From: CAYFKJ01 sp964528595
GTDB taxonomy: Bacteria; Pseudomonadota; Alphaproteobacteria; UBA2966
Direction: 5' to 3'
Length of the DNA: 64,000 nt
Assembly: GCA_964528595.1 (NCBI GenBank)
Contig: CAZGTM010000013.1
Location: 1-64,000, forward strand
The position numbers were made by a program, and so were the translations under genes. Positions within the stretch are counted from its first letter, which is position 1; the number at the start of each line of letters is the position of its first letter. The notes under the pieces are model-generated. The model was not told where the DNA came from. It saw nothing but the letters and a program-made list of their open reading frames with translations, and ran no database searches. Below, in pieces: positions 49,441-57,049 of the stretch.

Positions 49441-50967
49441 TTAGAGGTAGGCGCCGATCTGCCAGGGCACGAATTCATGATCGCCGAATCCGAGTTCCTC
49501 ACTCTTTGAGGGATTGCCTGAGGCGACATCCAGGACCTTGTCGAAGATGCGCCGGCCCATTTCCTGAACCGAAATGCCTTCGTCAAGCACGGCGCCGCAG
49601 TTGATGTCCATGTCTTCGGACATGCGCTCGTACATGACCGAGTTGGTCGCCAATTTGATCGACGGCGCTGGTTTGTAGCCGAACACCGAACCCCGGCCCG
49701 TCGTGAAGCAGACGACGTTGGCGCCCGAGGCGACCTCGCCGGTGATGGAGCAGGGGTCGTAGCCGGGGCTGTCCATGAAGACGAAGCCTTTTTCGGTCAC
49801 GCGTTCAGCGTAGCGGTAAACGCCCATCAGGTTCGTCGTGCCGCCCTTGGCGGCGGCGCCCAGGGACTTCTCCAGGATGGTGGTCAGGCCGCCTGCCTTG
49901 TTCCCGGGGGAGGGATTGTTGTCCATGCTCGCTTCGAATTTGGCGGTGTATTCCTCCCACCATTTGATGCGCTCGATCAGCTTTTCGCCGACCTCGCGCG
50001 AGATGGCGCGGCGGGTCAGGAGATGTTCGGCGCCGTAGATTTCAGGCGTCTCCGCCAGGATTGCCGTACCGCCGTGGCGCACGATCAGGTCGACGGCCGC
50101 GCCCAGCGACGGGTTTGCGGTGATGCCCGAATAAGCGTCGGAGCCGCCGCACTGCAGGGCAAGGGTGATGTGCTCCGCCGAAACCGTGGACCGGCTGTCC
50201 CGGTTGGCGATGGGCAGCATCTCCTTCACGCGGGCGATGCCGGCTTCGATTGTGGAGCGCGTGCCGCCGGTATCCTGGATATTCATATATTGGAAATTGG
50301 GACCGGCCTCGAGACCGTAGACGTCCAGCAGGAAGGATATCTGATTGCCCTCGCAGCCCAACCCGACCAACAGAACGCCGGCGCAGTTCGGGTGGCGGAT
50401 GTAGCCCCACATGGTGCGCTGCATCTGTTCGTGGTTTTCCTGACCGCCGGCCCCGCAGCCGGTGCCATGGGTGAAACCCGCGACCCCGTCCACGTTGGGG
50501 TATGCGTCAAGGGCGTCGCCGGAAAAGGCGTCGACGATGCCGTGAACGACGGTGGCGGAGCAATTGACGGTGCTGAGCACGGCCACATAGTTACGCGTGG
50601 CGACGGCGCCGTTTTCGCGCACGTAGCCCTGGAAGGTGGCGCGTTCGGCTTCCGGCACGTAATCCGTCGGCGTCACGTCGCTGCCGTAGGCGTAGTCGCG
50701 CTCGAAGTCGCCGAAGGCGGCATTGTGGGAATGCACGTGCTGGCCGGCGGATATGTCTTCGCTGGCGAAGCCGATAATCTGATTGTATTTACGGACGGCC
50801 TCGCCCGAGGCAATGGCCGCCGTGGCGATTTTGTGGCCGGCGGGCACGTTGGCGCTGAGGGTGAGGCCTTCGTCATCGAGCGTAATGCCGGAAGAAATAT
50901 CGCCTTTGGCCGTCACGACGTTGTCAGCCGGGTTAAGGCGAATGGTTTGGTTTGTTGCGGTGGTCAC
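49441..50967 (-). CDS. uxaA: UxaA/GarD family altronate or galactarate dehydratase
   Basis: A 508-residue protein that fuses the small N-terminal SAF domain (about 1-95, ending in SAGQHVHSHN) to the large GD_AH_C domain, as in UxaA. GFTHGTGCGAGG (about 170), LLVGLGCEGNQIS (about 205) and ALQCGGSDAYSGITANP (about 275) carry the iron-binding Cys/His residues. PGNKAGGLTTILEKSLGAAAKGG and DSPGYDPCSITGEVASGA follow. The reaction is loss of water from a hexonate or aldarate to give a 2-keto-3-deoxy acid. It is transcribed ahead of the XylX-like gene and diverges from an SDR/hydrolase pair. Confidence 0.87.
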   Translation of the reverse strand: MTTATNQTIRLNPADNVVTAKGDISSGITLDDEGLTLSANVPAGHKIATAAIASGEAVRKYNQIIGFASEDISAGQHVHSHNAAFGDFERDYAYGSDVTPTDYVPEAERATFQGYVRENGAVATRNYVAVLSTVNCSATVVHGIVDAFSGDALDAYPNVDGVAGFTHGTGCGAGGQENHEQMQRTMWGYIRHPNCAGVLLVGLGCEGNQISFLLDVYGLEAGPNFQYMNIQDTGGTRSTIEAGIARVKEMLPIANRDSRSTVSAEHITLALQCGGSDAYSGITANPSLGAAVDLIVRHGGTAILAETPEIYGAEHLLTRRAISREVGEKLIERIKWWEEYTAKFEASMDNNPSPGNKAGGLTTILEKSLGAAAKGGTTNLMGVYRYAERVTEKGFVFMDSPGYDPCSITGEVASGANVVCFTTGRGSVFGYKPAPSIKLATNSVMYERMSEDMDINCGAVLDEGISVQEMGRRIFDKVLDVASGNPSKSEELGFGDHEFVPWQIGAYL

Positions 50968-51015
50968 AACCGGTCTCCAAGATGCAAGTAGATGTGGCGA
51001 GGGGCTATTAGTATG

Positions 51016-51046
51016 ATTATAACATGATTGGCGGGATCGTGGTCAA
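51016..51046 (-). promoter_or_regulatory. promoter of the uxaA-like operon
   Basis: On the minus strand TTGACC (51046-51041), a 19-base spacer and a perfect TATAAT (51021-51016) precede the uxaA-like gene. The overlapping stretch TATGATTATAACATGATTGG (51012-51031) has imperfect dyad symmetry and resembles part of the dgoA/GntR control region, so it may be a regulator site. The rest of 50968-51171 shows no other signal. Confidence 0.5.
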
Positions 51047-51171
51047 AGCGAGAAATGTTCGCCGCCGGTTCGGTTTTGCGAAATTGCTTCTAACGGATTT
51101 GAACATCGGCCTGGAAACGGCTAAACAGGCGCCGCCAATCGGGGCGCCCTATTGATTTTGGAGTGCGGAAA

Positions 51172-51912
51172 TTGAGTGGTCGTTTGGATGGAAAATCAGT
51201 TCTCGTAACAGCAGCGGCCCAGGGTATCGGCCGGGCCTGCGCCGAAGCGTTGAGCCGGGAGGGCGCCACGGTGCTGGCGACCGACCTCAACGCCGAAAAA
51301 GTCGCCGAGCTTGAAGGCAGCGGCAGCATCCGGACGACGGCGCTCGACGTTACCGACGCCGAGGCGGTGGCAACGCTTGCGGCGGAGGAAGGGACGCTCG
51401 ACGTCCTGGTAAATTGCGCCGGCTGGGTCCACCACGGAACCATTTTGGACTGCGAGGAGGACGACTGGCGGCTTTCCTTCGACGTCAACGTGCGCAGCAT
51501 GTTCCTGACCATCAAGGCGTTCCTGCCGGGCATGCTGGCGACCGGCGGCGGTTCGATCGTGAACATTGCCTCCGTGGCCGGCTCGCTGGCCGGGGTGCCG
51601 AACCGCTTCGCCTACGGCGCCAGCAAGGCGGCCGTCATCGGGCTGACCCGTTCGGTCGCCAAGGATTACGTCGGCAAGGGTGTGCGCTGCAATTCGATCT
51701 GCCCCGGCACCGTGCAGTCGCCGTCCCTGGACGACCGCATCAACGCCTTTGACGACCCAGTGCAGGCGCGTAAAGATTTCATCGCCCGTCAGCCCATGGG
51801 GCGCTTGGGTGAAACAAATGAAATTGCCGATTTGTGTGTATATCTCGCCAGTGACGAATCCCGTTTTATCACCGGCACGGAAATGATTATCGACGGCGGC
51901 ATGACCACCTGA
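51172..51912 (+). CDS. SDR oxidoreductase, 2-keto-3-deoxy-L-fuconate dehydrogenase-like
   Basis: A 246-residue SDR. SGRLDGKSVLVTAAAQGIGRA opens it, followed by TDLNAEK (Asp for NAD), NCAGW, VNIASVAGSLAG and YGASKAAVIG. The C-terminal MIIDGGMTT is standard. It strongly resembles the Xanthomonas 2-keto-3-deoxy-L-fuconate dehydrogenase and the related L-rhamnose pathway enzyme, which oxidise a 4-hydroxyl. The adjacent hydrolase matches the next step. TTG 51172 is favoured by GGAG nine bases upstream; GTG 51163 is the alternative. Fucose itself need not be the substrate. Confidence 0.82.
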   Translation: MSGRLDGKSVLVTAAAQGIGRACAEALSREGATVLATDLNAEKVAELEGSGSIRTTALDVTDAEAVATLAAEEGTLDVLVNCAGWVHHGTILDCEEDDWRLSFDVNVRSMFLTIKAFLPGMLATGGGSIVNIASVAGSLAGVPNRFAYGASKAAVIGLTRSVAKDYVGKGVRCNSICPGTVQSPSLDDRINAFDDPVQARKDFIARQPMGRLGETNEIADLCVYLASDESRFITGTEMIIDGGMTT

Positions 51913-51938
51913 CGCCGCCAAAACAGGAGTAAATTAAA

Positions 51939-52778
51939 ATGAAGTTACTGCGTTATGGAGAACCCGGAGCGGAGAAGCCGGGATTGTTGGATGCCGATGG
52001 TGTGATCCGCGATCTCTCGGGTGAAATCGCCGACATTGACGGCGCCGCCGTTTCGCCGGAGGGGCTGGCCAAACTCGCGGCGCTCGATCCGGCATCTCTA
52101 CCTGCCGTTGACGGCAATCCGCGCATGGGCGCTTGCGTTGCCGACATCGGAAAACTGATCTGCATCGGCTTGAATTATTCGGACCATGCTGCCGAGACCA
52201 ATAATCCGATCCCGGAAGAACCCATTGTTTTCCTCAAGGCCAACAGCGCCATCTGCGGTCCCGACGACGGCATTGAGATTCCACGCAATTCGGAAAAGAC
52301 CGATTGGGAGGTCGAGCTTGGCGTCGTCATCGGCAAGGAAACTAAATATGTCGACGAGGCGGACGCCCTGGACTATGTCGCCGGTTACTGCGTCAGTAAC
52401 GACGTCAGCGAACGGGCCTTCCAGTTGCAGGGCCCGCAGTGGACCAAGGGCAAGAGCTGCGACACCTTCGGTCCGGTCGGTCCCTGGATGGTGACGGCGG
52501 ACGAGGTCGGCGATCCGCAAAACCTTGACCTCTGGCTCGACGTCAACGGCACGCGCCGCCAAACGGGCAATACCAAGACAATGATTTTCAATGTGGCCGA
52601 GATCGTGAGTTACCTCAGCCGCCACATGTCGATGCAGCCGGGCGACGTCATTTCCACCGGTACCCCGCCGGGCGTGGGCGCCGGCTTTAATCCGCCGGTG
52701 TTTCTTAAATCGGGCGATGTCGTCACGCTCGGGATCGATGGTCTGGGCGAGCAGCGCCAGGTTTGCCGCGACGCCTGA
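51939..52778 (+). CDS. FAH-family 2,4-diketo-3-deoxy-sugar-acid hydrolase
   Basis: A 279-residue fumarylacetoacetate-hydrolase-family protein. MKLLRYGEPGAEKPGLLD opens it; ICIGLNYSDHAAE, IVFLKANSAICGPDD, DWEVELGVVIGKE (metal Glu pair) and GDVISTGTPPGVG are clear family marks. It closely resembles the hydrolase that cleaves 2,4-diketo-3-deoxy-L-fuconate or -rhamnonate to pyruvate and lactate. Such proteins are often mislabelled ureidoglycolate lyase. It lies 26 bases after the SDR that would make its substrate, so the two form a consecutive pair. Confidence 0.85.
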   Translation: MKLLRYGEPGAEKPGLLDADGVIRDLSGEIADIDGAAVSPEGLAKLAALDPASLPAVDGNPRMGACVADIGKLICIGLNYSDHAAETNNPIPEEPIVFLKANSAICGPDDGIEIPRNSEKTDWEVELGVVIGKETKYVDEADALDYVAGYCVSNDVSERAFQLQGPQWTKGKSCDTFGPVGPWMVTADEVGDPQNLDLWLDVNGTRRQTGNTKTMIFNVAEIVSYLSRHMSMQPGDVISTGTPPGVGAGFNPPVFLKSGDVVTLGIDGLGEQRQVCRDA

Positions 52779-52858
52779 ACCAACTGATATAGGGGGACGC
52801 ACGCTTGAACGTTCGGCGAACGAATATGGTGTGTGTTCCCTGATCGATCGGGGGCGGC

Positions 52859-53587
52859 ATGGAAGGCGGCATTGACTTCATCGTCATGGCGGGCGCCCTG
52901 GCCGGTGCGCTGGCGTCGGGATTCGCCGGATTCGCCTTCGGCGTGGCCTCGCTGGGCATCTGGGCCCATGCCCTGCCGCCCGAAATTGCGGCGCCCATGG
53001 TCGTCATCTGTTCCTTTGCCGTGCAAGTTTTTACGCTGCCGCGGATCTGGCGCAGCATCGATTTTCGCACCGCGGCGCCGTTTATCGCCGGCGGTTTGCT
53101 CGGCATTCCCATCGGTGTTGCCGTGCTTGAGACGCTTGATCCCTATTGGTTCCGCGTTGGCGTCGGCGGCCTGCTCGTTGCTTATGTAGCCGGTATGTTT
53201 GTCCTGGGCCGGTTGCCCCGGCTGGAGACCTATCCCCGCGCCGCGGTCATTCTGGTCGGCTGGGGCGGCGGCGTCATGGGCGGTTTCGCCGGTCTGTCGG
53301 GAATACTGCCCACCCTCTGGTGCAGCCTGATGAAATGGCCGAAGGACAAACAAAGATCGACTTTTCAGGTCTTCAATCTCAGCATGCACACGGTGACCCT
53401 GGCCGCCTACGCCTACACCGGCATTCTGTCGCGGGAACTCGTCAAACCGGTGCTGACGGCGACGCCGATGCTGGTCATCGGCGGCGTCATCGGTTTTGCC
53501 CTCTACCGGCGTCTGAGCGACCACCAGTTCAGGATCGCCTTGTGGCTGCTGCTGGCGGGGTCAGGCTTCCTGATGCTGATCCGCTAA
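52859..53587 (+). CDS. TauE/SafE family sulfite or anion exporter
   Basis: A 242-residue inner-membrane protein with about seven helices and the TauE/SafE pattern: IVMAGALAGALASGFAGFAFG in the first half, and WGGGVMGGFAGLSGILPTLWCSLMKWPKDKQRS in the second. The repeat GFAG appears in both halves, as expected. It starts 80 bases after the diketo-acid hydrolase and may be in the same transcript. Members export sulfite, sulfoacetate or organic anions. No sulfur gene is nearby, so an organic acid is equally likely. Confidence 0.82.
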   Translation: MEGGIDFIVMAGALAGALASGFAGFAFGVASLGIWAHALPPEIAAPMVVICSFAVQVFTLPRIWRSIDFRTAAPFIAGGLLGIPIGVAVLETLDPYWFRVGVGGLLVAYVAGMFVLGRLPRLETYPRAAVILVGWGGGVMGGFAGLSGILPTLWCSLMKWPKDKQRSTFQVFNLSMHTVTLAAYAYTGILSRELVKPVLTATPMLVIGGVIGFALYRRLSDHQFRIALWLLLAGSGFLMLIR

Positions 53588-53685
53588 TACCGCCGGACGG
53601 GGAGTGACATTCCTGCCGAACATTTGTCCATCGGAGTGAGGGGGCAACGCCCGGAGAACGCCTCATCTGTCCCGACTTAGATAAT

Positions 53686-53713
53686 TTGCCGGGGCGGTCT
53701 ATTCGGATAGGAT
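53686..53713 (+). promoter_or_regulatory. possible promoter of the denD-like gene
   Basis: TTGCCG (53686-53691), 16 bases and TAGGAT (53708-53713) lie 43 bases before the start codon, in the 168-base gap after the TauE gene. Nothing else stands out in that gap. Confidence 0.3.
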
Positions 53714-53755
53714 GCCAGCCTTCGCGCAGCGGGCTTGAGTTGGATAGGTGGAAGT

Positions 53756-54748
53756 ATGAAGGTTGTGATTACAGGAGGAACAGGCTTCATCGGCTTGGCG
53801 CTGACGCGGAAGCTCGTGCAAATGGGGGGCCTGAATATTCAAGCCGGCGGGGGCTCCGAGATCGACGAGATTGTTCTGTTCGATCACGTGACACCGGCCG
53901 ACAGGCCCGACGGGCTTGACGACCGAGTCACCATCGTCGCCGGCGACATGAGCGACCCCGAGACGGTATCAGGCCTGATCGACCGGGACGATATCGCGGT
54001 ATTCCACCTGGCATCCGTAGTCAGCGGCGGCGGTGAAAGGGATTTCGACCTTGCCATGTCGGTCAATCTCGACGGCGGCAGGTACATCCTGGAAGCCCTG
54101 CGGGCCAGAAACGGCTTGCCTCGAGTGGTCTTTACCAGTTCGATCGCCATTTTCGGCGGTGATGCGATGCCCGCGACGGTCGGCGATACGACCAAGCCAA
54201 ATCCCGAAACCACCTACGGCATGACCAAATTCATCGGCGAAATGATGATCAACGACTATTCGCGAAAAGGCTTTGTCGACGGCCGGACCGCGCGGCTGCC
54301 GACCATCATCATCCGCCCGGGAAAACCCAACGCGGCCGCCTCGAGCTTTGCCAGCGGCGTATTTCGCGAACCCTTGGCGGGGCAGGAATGTATTCTGCCC
54401 GTTAACCGAAATACCGAGATGGCCTGTCTTGGTTACAGGAGTTGCGTGGATGGTCTGATTGCCCTTGTGGAGATGGACGGGGCGGTTTTAGGTACGGACC
54501 GCGCCGTGGGCTTGCCCAGCAGGTCATTTACGATTGCTGAGGGGATCGAGGCGCTTGGCCGCATCTCGGCGGCCCGGGGCATCGAGCTCGGCCCGATATC
54601 GGACCGGCCGGATCCCGAAGTCGAGGCCATCGTGGCGACCTGGCCGACCAGGACGGAAAGTGCACGGGCCTTGGCGTTGGGATTACCCGGCGACGACAGT
54701 CTCGACAGCATCATCGAGGAGTATGTCGAGGATTACCTGGCAGTCTGA
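53756..54748 (+). CDS. denD: D-erythronate dehydrogenase (DenD)-like epimerase-family protein
   Basis: A 330-residue extended SDR. ITGGTGFIGLALTRKL gives the NAD loop, FHLASVVSGGGERDFDLAMSVNLDGG the second strand pair, and VVFTSSIAIFGGD with YGMTKFIGEMMINDYSRKGFVDGRTARLPTI carries the Ser-Tyr-Lys triad. RPGKPNAAASSFASG is characteristic of DenD. DenD oxidises D-erythronate to 2-oxo-D-erythronate in the tetronate pathway. I chose ATG 53756, preceded by GGTGGAAG. The partner genes denK/OtnK and OtnC are not adjacent; a kinase-like gene follows. The substrate could be another tetronate. Confidence 0.82.
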   Translation: MKVVITGGTGFIGLALTRKLVQMGGLNIQAGGGSEIDEIVLFDHVTPADRPDGLDDRVTIVAGDMSDPETVSGLIDRDDIAVFHLASVVSGGGERDFDLAMSVNLDGGRYILEALRARNGLPRVVFTSSIAIFGGDAMPATVGDTTKPNPETTYGMTKFIGEMMINDYSRKGFVDGRTARLPTIIIRPGKPNAAASSFASGVFREPLAGQECILPVNRNTEMACLGYRSCVDGLIALVEMDGAVLGTDRAVGLPSRSFTIAEGIEALGRISAARGIELGPISDRPDPEVEAIVATWPTRTESARALALGLPGDDSLDSIIEEYVEDYLAV

Positions 54749-54786
54749 GAGAATTTGATAGTGAGTTAGTTAAGCCATTGAATGAT

Positions 54787-55686
54787 ATGAATATTATTGA
54801 CGATTTAAGGCAGGATCCAGCTTACCGCCGGGTGCTCGAACTGCCTTGTTGGCAAGGATCGGTCGATCCCCAGCCGCTGGCGGGCGGTCTATCCAACAGT
54901 AATTTCAAGGTCACCGACGCCGGCGAACATTTCGTCGTCAGGATTGGCGGCGACGTCCCCGAGCACGATCTTCTCCGAGAGCATGATTTTGCCGTCTCCC
55001 GGGCGGCGTATGCCGCCGGCTTCGCGCCGGAAGTCATGCTGACGGATCGCGACGCCATGGTCATCAGATTTATCGAGGGGAAAACCCTGACGCCCGAGGA
55101 TATCGCCGATGCCGCCATGCTGGAGCGCATCGTCGATCTGGTCCGCCGGTACCATGAGAGCATACCGGCGCATCTTGGCGGCCGGAGTTTCAGCTTTGAC
55201 GCCGTCGAGGCTTGTCGGCTCTATGGCCGCTCGCTTTCCGCCAACAATTACCGTCTGGCGGCCGATCTACCTAAATTCATGGCGCTGGCGGAAAATTTGG
55301 ACGAGATCGTCGGCCATGATGATGACAAGTTCTGCCACAACGACCTGCTGGCTGCGAACCTGATCGACGACGGCGAACGTTTGTGGCTTATCGATTGGGA
55401 GTACGGCGGCAACAATCACTTGATGTTCGACTTGGCCAACCTGGCCTCCAACAATGCGCTCGACGGAGATGCCGAAGCACGTATTCTCGAACTCTATTAT
55501 CAAAGTTCCCCCACCGACGAGATTTGGCGGCGGTTCAAGGCGATGAAGGGGTTGTCGTTGTTGCGCGAGGCCATGTGGAGCATGACCGCGGAAATGCATT
55601 CCCATCTCGACAACGACTACGAGGCCTACACGGACGAACAGCTCCGGCGGTTTTCGGCGGCCGTGGAGGCGCTCGAAGCGCACTAG
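54787..55686 (+). CDS. choline/ethanolamine kinase-like phosphotransferase
   Basis: A 299-residue APH-fold kinase. The N-lobe includes LAGGLSNSNFKVT (phosphate loop) and VVRIGG with the ATP-binding Lys position as Arg. The catalytic loop FCHNDLLAANLI and LIDWEYGGNNHLMFDLAN (metal Asp) are intact. It resembles bacterial choline/ethanolamine kinases and LicA. It begins 38 bases after the DenD-like gene, and a YiiX-like amidase follows 19 bases on. It may phosphorylate choline, ethanolamine or a small hydroxylated acid from the DenD step. ATG 54787 is preferred to TTG 54778. Confidence 0.82.
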   Translation: MNIIDDLRQDPAYRRVLELPCWQGSVDPQPLAGGLSNSNFKVTDAGEHFVVRIGGDVPEHDLLREHDFAVSRAAYAAGFAPEVMLTDRDAMVIRFIEGKTLTPEDIADAAMLERIVDLVRRYHESIPAHLGGRSFSFDAVEACRLYGRSLSANNYRLAADLPKFMALAENLDEIVGHDDDKFCHNDLLAANLIDDGERLWLIDWEYGGNNHLMFDLANLASNNALDGDAEARILELYYQSSPTDEIWRRFKAMKGLSLLREAMWSMTAEMHSHLDNDYEAYTDEQLRRFSAAVEALEAH

Positions 55687-55705
55687 ACCCTAGCGGAGGC
55701 ACCGA

Positions 55706-56440
55706 ATGGGCTGGGTAATGGACCGGCTGGGCGGATACTTGGCGCGCTACCTGACGACGCCTGTCAGGGACTATCGGGCGTTCTCCGTAATTCCAACCGA
55801 CGTTCTGCGCCGCCATCTGAAGCCGGGCGACGTCCTTTTGGTGGAGGGCAATGAACGCGTTTCGGTGGCGATCAAATACCTGACGCAGTCAACCTGGTCC
55901 CATGCCGCTCTTTATGTCGGCGATGCCTTGGGCGCCGATCAACCCTGTCTGGTGGAAGCCGATCTGGTAAACGGGGTTGCGGCGGTCGGACTGGAGAAAT
56001 ATGCCGGTCAAAACACCCGCATTTGCCGGCCCGTCGGGCTGTCGCCGGAAGATTGTTCAAACCTGATCGACTTCGCCGTTGCTCACATCGGCGATTCCTA
56101 CGACCTGAAGAACGTCGTCGATCTGGCGCGCTACCTGCTGCCGACGCCGCCGGTGCCGGTGTCCTGGCGGCGGCGAATGCTGTACCTCGGCAGCGGCGAC
56201 CCCACGCAGGCGATCTGTTCGACGCTGCTGGCGCAGGCGTTCCAATCCGTGCGCTATCCGATCCTGCCGAAGGTGACCCAGGGCGACGACGGGCGTAATG
56301 AGGACATCTTCGGGATCCGGCATCACAGCCTGTTCACGCCGCGCGATTTCGACCTCTCGCCCTATTTCGCGACGATCAAGCCGACCATCGAAAGCGGTTT
56401 CGACTACAAGTCGATCAGGTGGGCTGACCCGGCGGACTGA
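55706..56440 (+). CDS. YiiX/YebB-like permuted NlpC/P60 papain-fold protein
   Basis: A 244-residue cysteine hydrolase-like protein. RRHLKPGDVLLVEG opens the domain, WSHAALYVGD (about residue 70) carries the His, EADLVNGVAAVGL the Glu, and ICSTLLAQAFQSV (about 170) the Cys. The His-before-Cys order is the circularly permuted arrangement of YiiX and lecithin retinol acyltransferase-type enzymes. There is no signal peptide. It lies 19 bases after the choline-kinase-like gene with a good ribosome site (CGGAGG). It may act on amide or ester bonds in lipids or peptides; the substrate is unknown. Confidence 0.8.
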   Translation: MGWVMDRLGGYLARYLTTPVRDYRAFSVIPTDVLRRHLKPGDVLLVEGNERVSVAIKYLTQSTWSHAALYVGDALGADQPCLVEADLVNGVAAVGLEKYAGQNTRICRPVGLSPEDCSNLIDFAVAHIGDSYDLKNVVDLARYLLPTPPVPVSWRRRMLYLGSGDPTQAICSTLLAQAFQSVRYPILPKVTQGDDGRNEDIFGIRHHSLFTPRDFDLSPYFATIKPTIESGFDYKSIRWADPAD

Positions 56441-56465
56441 GGGCTCGAAGTGGGCGATATAACGC

Positions 56466-56942
56466 TCAAAGCGTAGCAGCCGTCGACGTCAGTTTGGTGA
56501 TCAGTTTGTTCAGGGACTTGGTCTCGGCGGAGTTGAGCGAATCATAAAGCGCTTTTTCGTAGTGCCGCGCGCGGGGGATGATGTCGCGGTAGATTTTGTT
56601 CCCCTTGGCTGAAAGACTGAGCACCGATCGCCGGCGATCCTGAGCGGAAATCTTGCGTTTCAATCTGCCGGCCTTGTGCAGGGAAGCCACGGCCCGGCTG
56701 ACTTTGACCTTGTCCATCGCCGTCCGTTCCGCGACCTCAACCGCCGAAAGGCCCGGAAACCGGCCCAGTGCCGCCATGACCCGCCATTCGGCGATGCTCA
56801 AGCTGTAACGGCTGCTGTATTCCCGGGCGATGGCCGAACTGACCAGATTGGTCAATACCGACAGGCGGTAGGGGAGGAATTCCTCCAGGGCCAGGACATC
56901 TTCGTTGGTGCGGTTGACGGACTTCTTTTTTTTCTGCGTCAT
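56466..56942 (-). CDS. MarR family transcriptional regulator
   Basis: A 158-residue winged-helix repressor. The HTH core shows SIAEWRVMAALGRFPGLSAVEVAERTAMDKVKVSRAVASLHKAGRLKRK, followed by the wing QDRRRSVLSLSAKG. A basic N-terminus MTQKKKKS precedes it. I chose ATG 56942; a longer in-frame start at 56996 would encode the operator itself. It is divergent from a fumarylacetoacetate hydrolase and a luciferase-like enzyme, and a perfect palindrome lies in the shared promoter. It probably represses both directions until an aromatic or acyl ligand binds. Confidence 0.9.
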   Translation of the reverse strand: MTQKKKKSVNRTNEDVLALEEFLPYRLSVLTNLVSSAIAREYSSRYSLSIAEWRVMAALGRFPGLSAVEVAERTAMDKVKVSRAVASLHKAGRLKRKISAQDRRRSVLSLSAKGNKIYRDIIPRARHYEKALYDSLNSAETKSLNKLITKLTSTAATL

Positions 56943-56967
56943 GTCAGTTGAAACTCCAAAACCCGAC

Positions 56968-56996
56968 TTGTAATTAGTTTCAGTCGAAACTAGCAT
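56968..56996 (+). promoter_or_regulatory. promoter of the FAH-LLM operon with MarR operator inside the spacer
   Basis: TTGTAA (56968-56973), exactly 17 bases, TAGCAT (56991-56996). Within the spacer TAGTTTC-AGTC-GAAACTA (56975-56992) is a perfect 7-bp inverted repeat that reaches into the -10 box. A second related site, AGTTGAAACT (56946-56955), lies just upstream of the MarR start codon. Binding at the first site would block the operon, and binding at the second would repress marR. Confidence 0.65.
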
Positions 56997-57049
56997 TTAA
57001 GAAAATGTGTTGATAGCCAAGTAAAGCAAATTTCAGGAGCAATTTTTAG

